Below the pieces are notes generated by a model, which worked only from the letters and a program-made list of their open reading frames with translations, was not told the DNA's origin and did not search any database. Position numbers and translations under genes: made by a program. From positions 1-24,654 of the forward strand of contig DATIFK010000077.1 in the NCBI GenBank assembly GCA_035455265.1: DNA of 24,654 bases, in the 5' to 3' direction. The first letter of the stretch is position 1. Every line of letters starts with the position of its first letter. This stretch comes from MGOM01 sp035455265. GTDB lineage: Bacteria > Chloroflexota > Anaerolineae > Anaerolineales > E44-bin32. Below, piece after piece: positions 17,759 to 24,654 of the stretch.

Positions 17759-17970
17759 CATCAGTCGTCAGTCATCAGTCATCAGTGAGAGCCGGAGGTC
17801 TCTACGGGCTCCAGGCTCTTGACTGAAGACTGTGATTGCCTCTCTTCCCGGGGGGCCTTCAACGAGCAGGTCATCAGTTACCTGTCGTCAGCCATCCGTA
17901 AGAGCCAGAGAGCTCTACTAGCTCCGAGTCTCTTGACTGAGAACTGAGAACTGATAACTGACGACTGATG
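17759..17970. repeat. Two tandem heptad-repeat hairpin elements
   Basis: Unit 1 has four forward heptads of the form NNTCAGT (17759-17786), a core of about 35 bases with inverted ends (GAGAGCC, GGCTCTT), then two inverted heptads of the form ACTGANN. Unit 2 has three forward heptads (17872-17892), a related core, and five inverted heptads (17936-17970). The stretch GTGAGAGCC...CTCTTGACTGA at 17785 is clearly homologous to the one at 17898. Related heptad runs lie at 21130-21157 and 24541-24575. No gene lies in 17543-17976 apart from the tentative leader ORF. Confidence 0.75.
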
Positions 17971-17976
17971 GCTTCT

Positions 17977-19896
17977 TCAGTCCGCGGCCTTGGGCAGGAC
18001 CACCGTGAAGACCGAACCTTCTCCGAGCTTGGAATCCACCCAGATGCGGCCGTGGTGGTTGTCGACGATGGACTTGACGATGGACAGCCCCAGCCCGGTC
18101 CCGGCGACGTCGTCCGGTACGTTGCTCGCCCGGAAGAACTTGTCGAACAGGTACGGCTGCTCGGACGCCGGGATGCCGGGGCCGTTGTCGCGCACCCTCA
18201 GGATGATCTGATCCCCCTCACCGTCGGCTGAGATTTCGACCCGACCTCCGGCCGCCGAATACTTGATGGCGTTCTCCAAGAGGTTGCCGATCATCTGCCG
18301 CAGGCGGTACGGGTCGCCGGTCACCATCGGCAGATCGTCCGACAGGTGTATCTCCACCGAGATCTGTTTGACCTCAGCGGCGTTGCGCAGCCCGTCGACG
18401 GCGTAGCGCGCCAACACCGCCAGCGGCGTCTTCTCCTTGGAGGCATCCAGGCCGGCCTCGATCCGTCCCAGGTCGAGCAGGTCGCTCACCAGGCTGGTGA
18501 TCTGCTCGACGCTCAAACGCACGCGCCGGACGAACTCGCGTTGCTGGTCGGTGACCGGACCGGCGCGTTCGATCAGCTCGACGTATCCGAGGATGGCTGT
18601 CAGAGGCGAACGCAAGTCGTGCGAAACGGTCGTCACGAACTCCGATTTGATGCGGTCGAGCTCCTTGAGGTGGGTGATGTCGTCCATCACGATCGACTGG
18701 CCCAAGCCCGGAATCAGCGTTCGCTGGGCGTGGAAGACGCGGCCGTCGCGGACGGTGAGCTCCTCGCGGCGTGGTTGGTTCCCGGGCGCCCGCACCAACG
18801 ACAGCAACTCGGGGTCGTCGATGGCCTCCACGACCGATCGCCCGGCCACGTCCCCGTCGATGCCGTAGGCCTGGCGCGCCGCCCGGTTCACCAGGATGAG
18901 GCGGTTCTCCGTGTCCAGGACGAACACGCCGCTCTCGGTTTGGGTCAGGATCGTCTCGAGCTGGCGCCGCTCGGTCTCGGTGTGCTGGTAGAGCTGGGCG
19001 TTGTCGATGGCGATGGCGGCATAGTCGGCCAGGGCCGTCATGACCGTCAGGTCTTCCGCCGCCAGGGTCCGGCCGGCCTTGCGGTTGTCGACGCCGAGAA
19101 TCCCGATGCGCCGGCCGCGCACCGCCAGCGGCACGTAGAGCAGCGAATGGACCAGGTAGGAGGTCTTGATCTTCTGGGGCGAGCGTTCGTCGAGGACCAC
19201 CGGTTGGCCCGTGGCGATCACCTGGCCGGCGAGGGAATCCTGGACGTGCAGCCGGAACGTGCGGGCGAATTCCTCGTCGAAGTTCTTCGATGCCCGCATG
19301 TACAGCTCGCCCGAGTCCGGGTCGAGCAGCAGCAGGCTGCCTTCCTCGGCGCGCGTCAAACGCACGGCGGCCTCGACGACGGCCGTCAGGACCGGATCGA
19401 GGTCGAGCGTCGCCGTCACGGTGCGCCCGATCTTGGCCAGCGATTCGAGCTCGCCCAGCCGCTGTTCCAGCGAGCCGGCGGTCGCCCGGGCGTCCTGGAC
19501 GCCTTTCTCCAAAGTCGCCCAGCGCCGGCCCTCGGCCAGCGCTCGGCCCACGGCCGCCAGCATCTGCTCGGCTTCGAAGGGCTTGGTCATGTAGTCGGTG
19601 GCGCCGGCGCGCATCGCCTCCACCGCCAGCGCCTCCGAGCCCTCTCCGGTGATCAGGATCATCGGCAACGACGGCCGGTCGGAGCGCAAGCGGCGGATCA
19701 GGTCGATCCCGGACAGGCCGGGCATCTGCAGATCGGTGATAACGAGGTCGGGGCGAAGTTCGCGCGCCAGCGTCAGAGCCGACATCCCGTCGCCGACCGT
19801 GTGGACGCCGTAGCCGGCCGGTGTCAGCACCGAACGTTCAAGGAACTCTCGAATCTCACGGCTGTCGTCGGCGACGAGAATGAGGGTCGGTGGCAT
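17977..19896 (-). CDS. Hybrid sensor histidine kinase: REC-GAF-PAS-HisKA-HATPase
   Basis: A 639-residue soluble histidine kinase with its receiver at the N-terminus. The receiver (1-120) has the acidic pair D10-D11, phospho-acceptor D55 (TDLQMPG) and the conserved Lys in TKPF, so it looks active. A short coiled coil (about 125-150) leads to a GAF domain (about 150-315) and a PAS domain (about 320-410). HisKA has H426 in SHDLRSPL, and the C-terminal ATPase has N box NLLENAIKY, G1 DNGPGIP and G2 GTGLGLSI. No membrane segment is present, so it senses a cytoplasmic signal. It starts 30 bases after the GAF/pseudo-receiver gene, which is probably its partner in one operon. The ribosome site is weak (CCTGGA just before ATG). 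Confidence 0.95.
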   Translation of the reverse strand: MPPTLILVADDSREIREFLERSVLTPAGYGVHTVGDGMSALTLARELRPDLVITDLQMPGLSGIDLIRRLRSDRPSLPMILITGEGSEALAVEAMRAGATDYMTKPFEAEQMLAAVGRALAEGRRWATLEKGVQDARATAGSLEQRLGELESLAKIGRTVTATLDLDPVLTAVVEAAVRLTRAEEGSLLLLDPDSGELYMRASKNFDEEFARTFRLHVQDSLAGQVIATGQPVVLDERSPQKIKTSYLVHSLLYVPLAVRGRRIGILGVDNRKAGRTLAAEDLTVMTALADYAAIAIDNAQLYQHTETERRQLETILTQTESGVFVLDTENRLILVNRAARQAYGIDGDVAGRSVVEAIDDPELLSLVRAPGNQPRREELTVRDGRVFHAQRTLIPGLGQSIVMDDITHLKELDRIKSEFVTTVSHDLRSPLTAILGYVELIERAGPVTDQQREFVRRVRLSVEQITSLVSDLLDLGRIEAGLDASKEKTPLAVLARYAVDGLRNAAEVKQISVEIHLSDDLPMVTGDPYRLRQMIGNLLENAIKYSAAGGRVEISADGEGDQIILRVRDNGPGIPASEQPYLFDKFFRASNVPDDVAGTGLGLSIVKSIVDNHHGRIWVDSKLGEGSVFTVVLPKAAD

Positions 19897-19926
19897 TCCA
19901 GGACCGGTCCGTTCGCGGGCCGGGCT

Positions 19927-21075
19927 CTATCGTCCAGCGGCCTCCGCCTCAGGTGCGGGGCTGTCGGCCGCCTGCAATAGCGACTCGAGGCCGCGGCGCG
20001 CCGTTTCCAGCGCCGCCTTCCACGCCGCGGCGTCCCTCTCCCCCAGGGCCGATTCCACCTGGCCGAGCAGGGAATGTATTCCGCGGCGCACGTCGTCACC
20101 CCCTTGAACCTTGTCGATCATTTGCTGCAGGTTGCGGGCGCGCCCTTCCAGCTCGTGAAACAACCGGGCGTTGACCAGCGAAATGGAGGCGTAGTCGGCC
20201 ACGGCTTCGAGCATCGCCTGCTCACGGTCCGAGAACGGCCGCGGGTCCTGCCGGGCCACACACAACACGCCGATGGCCTGTTCGCGCACCTTGATGGGCG
20301 CAATCAGAGCGGCCTTGCCGAAGCGGGCCAGCTTGAACTGGCCCAGGCCTTCCCCGTGGATGCTCAAGGCCTCACCCGAAAGCATGACGAGGGAGCTGAC
20401 CCCGTCGTCCCAGACCTGATGCAGTTTCCCCGCCAGCGCCGCGGGCAGGTTCTTCTGCGCCCGCAGGATGAGCTGCTCGGAGCCCTCGTCGCGCAGCAGC
20501 ACCCATCCCATGTCGGCTTCGGTCACATACAGGCTGCCCTCGACGAGTTTGGCGAAGAGTTGGGCCTGATGCGTCGTCGAAGTGACGGCCTTGCCGATGC
20601 CGTAGAGCGTGGTCAGTTCGCGCACGCGGCGCTCGAGCTGGCTGTTGCTTTCGGCCAGCTCGTCCGCCAGCTGGGAGCGCTCGTGGCGCAGGCGCACGTC
20701 GTTGAGCGCCCGCTCGATGGCGGCGACCACCTCCGCCTCGCGCAGCGGCTTGACCAGATAGTCGCGCGCCCCGAGGCGAAAGGCCTGGATGGCGTCGCCT
20801 TCCATCCCCTCCGCCGCGGTGACGAGCATCGGCAGGTCCATGCCCTGAGACCGCAGCGCGACCAACAAGTCTTTCCCGGACAATCCGGGCAGAGTCAGGC
20901 TGGCGACGATCAGATCGGGATTGAAGTTGAGGGCCTGCTGGATGGCGGCTCCGGCATCATCGGCCGTCGCCACCAGGTATCCCATCGGTTCGAGGACTTG
21001 CCGCGCCAGCAGGTCGAGGACATCGGGGTCTTCGTCCACCACGAGCACGCGCTCACGCTGGGGGACGGCATTCAT
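19927..21075 (-). CDS. Pseudo-receiver plus GAF regulatory protein
   Basis: A 382-residue protein with a response-regulator-like domain at about 8-125, a coiled coil (about 130-165), a GAF domain (about 165-320) and a helical C-terminal tail (about 320-370). In the receiver the acidic pocket (VVDEDPD) and the Lys of YLVKPL are kept, but the phospho-acceptor is replaced by Ser59 (VASLTLPG, where the neighbour has ITDLQMPG). It should not accept phosphate in the normal way. No DNA-binding output domain is present. The frame continues to 21108, but ATG 21075 lies one -10 spacing after TATGAT and starts right at the domain. The hybrid kinase gene follows after 30 bases. Confidence 0.92.
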   Translation of the reverse strand: MNAVPQRERVLVVDEDPDVLDLLARQVLEPMGYLVATADDAGAAIQQALNFNPDLIVASLTLPGLSGKDLLVALRSQGMDLPMLVTAAEGMEGDAIQAFRLGARDYLVKPLREAEVVAAIERALNDVRLRHERSQLADELAESNSQLERRVRELTTLYGIGKAVTSTTHQAQLFAKLVEGSLYVTEADMGWVLLRDEGSEQLILRAQKNLPAALAGKLHQVWDDGVSSLVMLSGEALSIHGEGLGQFKLARFGKAALIAPIKVREQAIGVLCVARQDPRPFSDREQAMLEAVADYASISLVNARLFHELEGRARNLQQMIDKVQGGDDVRRGIHSLLGQVESALGERDAAAWKAALETARRGLESLLQAADSPAPEAEAAGR

Positions 21076-21081
21076 GCGGGT

Positions 21082-21090
21082 ATCATAGCA
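21082..21090 (-). promoter_or_regulatory. Extended -10 promoter of the pseudo-receiver operon, predicted leaderless
   Basis: On the minus strand TGC-TATGAT is followed by six bases (ACCCGC) and ATG 21075. The expected +1 falls on the A of that ATG, so the mRNA would have no 5' leader. No good -35 was seen, as often with extended -10 promoters. Confidence 0.5.
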
Positions 21091-21129
21091 TGGAAGACTT
21101 CGCGTCACGGATGTGCGGAAGTTCCTAGT

Positions 21130-21157
21130 TGTCGGCTGTCAGCCGTCAGCTATCACC
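21130..21157. repeat. Short heptad run
   Basis: Four degenerate heptads (TGTCGGC, TGTCAGC, CGTCAGC, TATCACC) of the same period and core as the arrays at 17759-17970 and 24541-24575. It lies in the divergent gap between the pseudo-receiver gene and dnaJ. Confidence 0.45.
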
Positions 21158-21231
21158 TGGCACGTGAGTGCCGGTGGGGCCGGAGCGACCGTGAAGCCTC
21201 CCGAAGGGAAACCAAGGGCACGGGGCCGTCC

Positions 21232-21261
21232 TTGACGGCCCTTCCGGGCGGACTTTAGAAT
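21232..21261 (+). promoter_or_regulatory. Sigma70-type promoter of the dnaJ-htrA-baeRF genes
   Basis: TTGACG (21232-21237) and TAGAAT (21256-21261) are separated by 18 bases, with predicted start near 21268 and a 12-base leader. An 8-bp inverted repeat GGGCCGTC-CTT-GACGGCCC (21223-21241) covers the -35 and could be an operator. It does not match CIRCE. Confidence 0.7.
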
Positions 21262-21279
21262 GGACTCGAGGGCAAGCCG

Positions 21280-22191
21280 GTGGAGTACAAGGACTACTAC
21301 AAAGTACTGGGGGTGGAACGCAACGCCGACGGCAAGGCCATCAAGCGAGCCTACCGCAAGCTGGCGGTGCAGTTCCACCCCGACAAGAACCCCGGCGATT
21401 CGCGCGCCGAGGAGCGCTTCAAAGAGATCAACGAGGCCTACGAGGTGCTCGGCGATCCGGCGAAGCGCGCCAAGTACGACCAGCTCGGGGCATCGTACGA
21501 GGCCTGGCAGCGGACGGGCGGCCGGCCGGGCGGCTTCGATTGGTCGCAATGGGTCGGGGACATGCCGGGCGGCATGCACGTGGAGGTCGACGACCTCGAC
21601 GACCTCTTCGGCGGCGGCTTCTCCGACTTCTTCCAGGCGATCTTCGGCGGAGTGGAAGGCGGGCGCGGCGGCCGGCGCACCCGCGGCCGCGGTCGCGACC
21701 TCGAGCAATCGGTCGCCATCTCGCTGGAAGAGGCCTACACCGGAACGACGCGGGAATTGCGCCGCAACGGGCGCAAGTATGAGGTCAAGATCCCTGCGGG
21801 GGCGCGCAGCGGAACGCGCGTGCGCATCTCGGGCCAGGGCGAGGCCGCCCCGCAACCGGGCGATCTGTTCCTGGCCATCGACGTCGCGCCCGATCCGCGG
21901 TTCACACGCGACGGCGACGATCTGCACACTCAAGCCGACATCGATCTCTACACCGCCGTGCTGGGAGGCGAGATCCGCGTGCCCACGCCGGGCGGCCCGG
22001 TCGTCCTCACCATCCCGCCCGGCAGCCAGCCGGGCCAGACCTTCCGTCTCAAGGGGCGCGGCATGCCCGGTCTGCAACAGCCTTCGCACCAAGGCGATCT
22101 GTTCGCCCATCTCAAAGTGAACTTGCCGCAATCCCTCAGCGCCGAGGAGAAGGAACTCTTCCAGAAGCTGGCGTCCCTTCGCTCGCGCTGA
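21280..22191 (+). CDS. cbpA: CbpA-like DnaJ co-chaperone (no zinc finger)
   Basis: A 303-residue Hsp40 that stimulates DnaK ATPase. The J domain (about 3-70) has the essential HPD at 33-35 (FHPDKNPGD) and the usual helix III (RFKEINEAYEVLGD). A Gly/Phe-rich linker (about 75-145) follows, then the two beta-barrel client-binding domains (from VAISLEEAYTGTTRELRR to VNLPQSLSAEEKELFQKL). The cysteine-rich zinc-finger insert of true DnaJ is absent, which makes it CbpA/DjlA-class B. GTG 21280 has GAGGG eight bases upstream; ATG 21260 is in another frame. htrA follows after 21 bases, so the two are likely co-transcribed for protein quality control. Confidence 0.94.
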   Translation: MEYKDYYKVLGVERNADGKAIKRAYRKLAVQFHPDKNPGDSRAEERFKEINEAYEVLGDPAKRAKYDQLGASYEAWQRTGGRPGGFDWSQWVGDMPGGMHVEVDDLDDLFGGGFSDFFQAIFGGVEGGRGGRRTRGRGRDLEQSVAISLEEAYTGTTRELRRNGRKYEVKIPAGARSGTRVRISGQGEAAPQPGDLFLAIDVAPDPRFTRDGDDLHTQADIDLYTAVLGGEIRVPTPGGPVVLTIPPGSQPGQTFRLKGRGMPGLQQPSHQGDLFAHLKVNLPQSLSAEEKELFQKLASLRSR

Positions 22192-22212
22192 CTCTCGCCG
22201 AAAAGGTATCGA

Positions 22213-23400
22213 ATGCGAAACCGAACCGTTCTCGTGTGGATCGCTCTGGCCGCGGCCTCGCTGGGCTGTACCCTGACCCCGGCCGCGCTGCCGCTGGCAC
22301 CGACGATTCCGCCGGCCCCGGGCGGCCCCGCCTCGGCTCCGGCCACGCTGGTCCCCACCGCCGTCCTGCCGCCCGGAGGCTTCGACCCCACGACCCTGGC
22401 CGAGCTGTACACGCGGGTCAACCCCGGTGTCGTGACCGTCTTCATCTACCTGGGGGCGCCGCACAACAGCTCGGTCCCGGCCGCCCAGGGCACAGGCTTC
22501 GTCATCGACCCCGAAGGCCACATCGTCACCAATCAACACGTGATCGAGGGCGCCGAGAAGATCGAGGTCGACTTCCCCGCCGGGCTGAAGGCTTGGGCCG
22601 ACCTGGTCGGCACCGACCCCGACTCGGACCTGGCATTGCTGAAGGTGGAGGCGCCGCCGGAGGTGATCGTCCCGCTGACCCTCGGCGACTCCGACGCCGT
22701 TCGCGTCGGCGACCTGGTGGTGGCCATCGGCAATCCCTTCGGGCTGTCCGGGACGATGACGCTGGGAGTCATCTCGGCCATCGGCCGAACGCTCGATTCG
22801 GAACGGTCGGCTCCGGGCGGTGACTCTTTCTTCGCCGCCGGGGACATCCTGCAAACGGACGCGGCGCTCAACCCGGGGAACTCCGGCGGGCCGCTGCTCA
22901 ATCTGGCCGGCGAAGTCGTCGGAGTCAACCGCGCCATCCGCACCGAGACCTTCACCGTCTCGGGCGACGCCGCCAGCAGCGGCGTCGGCTTCGCCATTCC
23001 GATCAACATCGTCCGGCGCGTCGTGCCGTCCCTGATTCAGAGCGGCCACTACGACTATCCGTACCTGGGGATCACCAGCCTCAGCGATGAAGCCTGGACT
23101 CTGACGACGCTCGAGGCGCTCGGACTGCCGCCCGATGCCACGGGAGCGTATGTCACTTGTGTCACGCCCGGCGGACCGGCCGAGAAGGCCGGCGTCACCG
23201 GCGCCGGCCGCTGCAACACCGCCGAGCTGTCCTCCGGCGGCGATCTGATCACGGCCATCGACGGCAGCCGCATCCGCAACTTCCCGGACCTGATGGCCTA
23301 CCTCATCCGCCACACCCAGGTCGGCCAGGACGTCGTGTTGACGGTTCAGCGCCAGGGCCAGGAGGTCCAAGTCCACCTGACCATCGGCGCCCGGCCCTGA
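22213..23400 (+). CDS. htrA: HtrA/DegP-like serine protease with one PDZ domain
   Basis: A 395-residue extracytoplasmic S1C-family protease. The N-terminal hydrophobic segment ends at Cys19 (SLGC), a likely but non-ideal lipobox, so it is either a lipoprotein or membrane-tethered. A Pro/Ala-rich linker (20-58) leads to the trypsin-like domain with the complete triad H109 (TNQHV), D139 (DSDLALL) and S224 (GNSGGP). One PDZ domain (about 285-392) follows; its loop carries two cysteines (YVTCVTPGG and GAGRCNT) that might pair in an oxidising compartment. Family members degrade or sense misfolded envelope proteins. ATG 22213 is preceded by AAAAGGT. It lies between dnaJ and the baeRF gene. Confidence 0.95.
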   Translation: MRNRTVLVWIALAAASLGCTLTPAALPLAPTIPPAPGGPASAPATLVPTAVLPPGGFDPTTLAELYTRVNPGVVTVFIYLGAPHNSSVPAAQGTGFVIDPEGHIVTNQHVIEGAEKIEVDFPAGLKAWADLVGTDPDSDLALLKVEAPPEVIVPLTLGDSDAVRVGDLVVAIGNPFGLSGTMTLGVISAIGRTLDSERSAPGGDSFFAAGDILQTDAALNPGNSGGPLLNLAGEVVGVNRAIRTETFTVSGDAASSGVGFAIPINIVRRVVPSLIQSGHYDYPYLGITSLSDEAWTLTTLEALGLPPDATGAYVTCVTPGGPAEKAGVTGAGRCNTAELSSGGDLITAIDGSRIRNFPDLMAYLIRHTQVGQDVVLTVQRQGQEVQVHLTIGARP

Positions 23401-23428
23401 TCCTTCACGTCCCCGCCAGGAGGCGGCT

Positions 23429-24538
23429 ATGCCCACGGAGAAGGCTCTGGCAGAGCTCCTGTCGTACCGCCCCGCCAGCCCGGTGCTGAGTGTCTACCTG
23501 GATGTCGACCCGGCCGATGCATCCGGCGAAGCCTACAAACTGAGACTGCGGCAATTGCTGCGGGAGTTCGAGACCTCGGCCCCGGCCGACGTCGAAGCGG
23601 TGGTGCGCTTCGTCGAACATGGCTTCGCCCGCTCGTCCCGCAGCCTGGCGGCCTTCAGCTGTGCGGCCGAGGGTTACCTCAAGACGTTGCCCCTGGCCGT
23701 GCCGATTCGCAGCCGGGCACGGCGCATGGACCGCCCGTACGTCAAACCTCTGGCCGATCTGCTCGACCTGTATGGTCACTACGGCGTCGCCGTCGTCGAT
23801 CGGCAAGGAGCGCGCCTGTTCCACTTCCATCTCGGTGAGCTGCGCGAACAGGAGGGCGTCCTGGGTGAAACCGTCCGCCGCACCAAGCGCGGCGGTGCCT
23901 CGACCTTCCCCGGCCGGCGCGGCGGCGTCGCCGGACAGACCCGGTGGGACGAGGAACAGTCCGACCGCAATCTGCGAGACGCGGCGCGAGCCGCTTCCGC
24001 CTTCTTCGAGGAGAACCGCGTCCGACGCGTGCTGGTCGGCGGGACTCAAGCCAACGTCAAACGCTTCCTCGGTCTACTGCCCAAAACCTGGCAGAGCCTG
24101 GTCGTCGGCACGTTCCCGATGGATATGGACGCCAGCGGCGCTCAGGTGCTCGAGCGGGCGATGACGCTCGGCAAGAAGGCCGAGCAAGAGAGCGAGGTCC
24201 GCCTGGTGGAGCGTTTGCTGACCGCCGCCGCCAAGGGCCGCGAGGGCGCCCTGCGTCTGGATGCGACGCTGCAGGCGGTCCGCGCCGGCCAGGTGCTGAC
24301 GCTCGTTATCCGTGATGGCTTCCGCGCGCCGGGCTTTCGCTGCCGCGGTTGCGGCTATTTGACCGCCCAGCGCCCGACGGCCGGCTGCCCATTCTGCGGA
24401 AAGGACTTCGAAGAAATCGACGACGCCGTCGAGCTGGCCGTGCGGCAGGTGATGTCGGCCGGAGGCGACGTTGAAGTTGTCGGGAGGCACACGGACTTCG
24501 AGCGCGCCGGCTCGATCGGGGCGCTGTTGCGCTACTGA
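23429..24538 (+). CDS. Bacterial eRF1-like (baeRF/Vms1-type) protein with GGVAGQ loop and zinc ribbon
   Basis: A 369-residue protein resembling the bacterial branch of archaeo-eukaryotic release factor 1 (baeRF/VLRF1-like). The N-terminal region (1-115) contains SPVLSVYLDVDP, typical of the family. The middle domain (about 118-215) has VAVVDRQGARLFHFHLGEL and a basic glycine-rich loop ending GRRGGVAGQTRWDEEQ (GG165-166, Q170), at the place where eRF1 carries its GGQ peptide-release motif. The next helix starts DRNLRDAARAASAFFEE. A four-cysteine zinc ribbon lies at C305, C308, C320 and C323. Roles proposed for the family are ribosome rescue or tRNA release; that is inference here. ATG 23429 has a perfect AGGAGG five bases upstream. 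It lies 28 bases after htrA. Confidence 0.88.
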   Translation: MPTEKALAELLSYRPASPVLSVYLDVDPADASGEAYKLRLRQLLREFETSAPADVEAVVRFVEHGFARSSRSLAAFSCAAEGYLKTLPLAVPIRSRARRMDRPYVKPLADLLDLYGHYGVAVVDRQGARLFHFHLGELREQEGVLGETVRRTKRGGASTFPGRRGGVAGQTRWDEEQSDRNLRDAARAASAFFEENRVRRVLVGGTQANVKRFLGLLPKTWQSLVVGTFPMDMDASGAQVLERAMTLGKKAEQESEVRLVERLLTAAAKGREGALRLDATLQAVRAGQVLTLVIRDGFRAPGFRCRGCGYLTAQRPTAGCPFCGKDFEEIDDAVELAVRQVMSAGGDVEVVGRHTDFERAGSIGALLRY

Positions 24539-24540
24539 GT

Positions 24541-24575
24541 CCTCAGTCCTCAGTCATCAGTTGTCAGTCATCAGT
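24541..24575. repeat. Five perfect-period heptads (NNTCAGT)
   Basis: CCTCAGT twice, CATCAGT, TGTCAGT, CATCAGT: five uninterrupted 7-base units beginning two bases after the baeRF stop codon. They are the same family as the arrays at 17759-17970. Confidence 0.75.
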
Positions 24576-24605
24576 CTGGCCTGAACCCCGCCTCACGCTC
24601 CTGCT

Positions 24606-24654
24606 TGCAGGGGGAAGGGATGGACAACGGAAGGGCGGGGCAGCTTCGCTGCCC
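24606..24654. repeat. Dispersed intergenic repeat with terminal hairpin, cut by window edge
   Basis: The stretch around GATGGACAA and GCGGGG resembles 16090-16137. It ends in a perfect 7-bp hairpin, GGGCAGC-TTC-GCTGCCC (24638-24654), at the window limit. It may serve as the terminator of the dnaJ-htrA-baeRF block, but what follows is not visible. Confidence 0.4.

Noticed and set aside
17759..17970. CRISPR array
   Set aside because: Period is 7 bases with inverted halves; there are no 25-40 base repeats with unique spacers and no cas genes.
21139..23436. Long minus-strand frame opposite dnaJ and htrA (765 codons)
   Set aside because: Antisense shadow of two well-supported genes; composition is repetitive Gly/Arg/Asp with no recognisable domain.

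Overview
The window is 24.6 kb of GC-rich bacterial chromosome carrying 18 recognisable coding segments packed into five strand blocks. No rRNA, tRNA, transposase, prophage or CRISPR array was seen. High GC, frequent GTG/TTG starts, promoters that put the start codon at the transcript 5' end, heptad-type dispersed repeats and the gene mix (ClpC, RadA, four-domain S1 protein, ChlI/ChlD, GAF-rich two-component proteins, zinc-finger-less DnaJ, HtrA, bacterial eRF1-like protein) suit a Chloroflexota-like environmental bacterium. That assignment is an inference from composition and gene content.

Layout. (1) 1-1741 (+): 3' part of priA. (2) 1738-10804 (-): patatin phospholipase, dnaA, radA, an HD phosphohydrolase, clpC and a four-S1-domain protein. 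This block reads as several short transcription units, each with its own -10 element and mostly its own hairpin terminator. (3) 11229-15991 (+): chlI, its -1 frame extension chlD, then a NitT/TauT-type ABC importer (lipoprotein, ATPase, permease). (4) 16286-21075 (-): a GAF protein with a degenerate receiver, a REC-GAF-PAS histidine kinase, then a YprB-like DEDD exonuclease with a helical-repeat tail. (5) 21280-24538 (+): CbpA-like DnaJ, HtrA-like lipoprotein protease and an eRF1-like (baeRF) protein.

The most notable system is chlI/chlD. The ChlI frame ends six codons after a perfect A-AAA-AAA slippery heptamer (12314-12320). The -1 frame entered there is open through a linker into a MIDAS-bearing VWA domain and has no ATG, GTG or TTG until 12488, inside conserved sequence. 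A 9-bp GC hairpin follows the heptamer. This fits programmed -1 frameshifting that makes both the small (ChlI) and medium (ChlD) subunits of an Mg/Co-chelatase from one gene. A homopolymer sequencing error is the main alternative.

Other points of interest: a receiver with Ser in place of the phospho-acceptor Asp; an eRF1-like protein with a GGVAGQ loop; two probable leaderless mRNAs; two G-quadruplex-forming tracts between the S1 gene and chlI; paired heptad-repeat hairpins; an orphan terminator that may end a small RNA; and a dnaA with a good promoter but no visible DnaA boxes or dnaN beside it. The proteostasis and translation genes (clpC, dnaJ, htrA, S1, baeRF) and replication/repair genes (priA, dnaA, radA) give the window a housekeeping character, with the chelatase/importer block as the metabolic insert.
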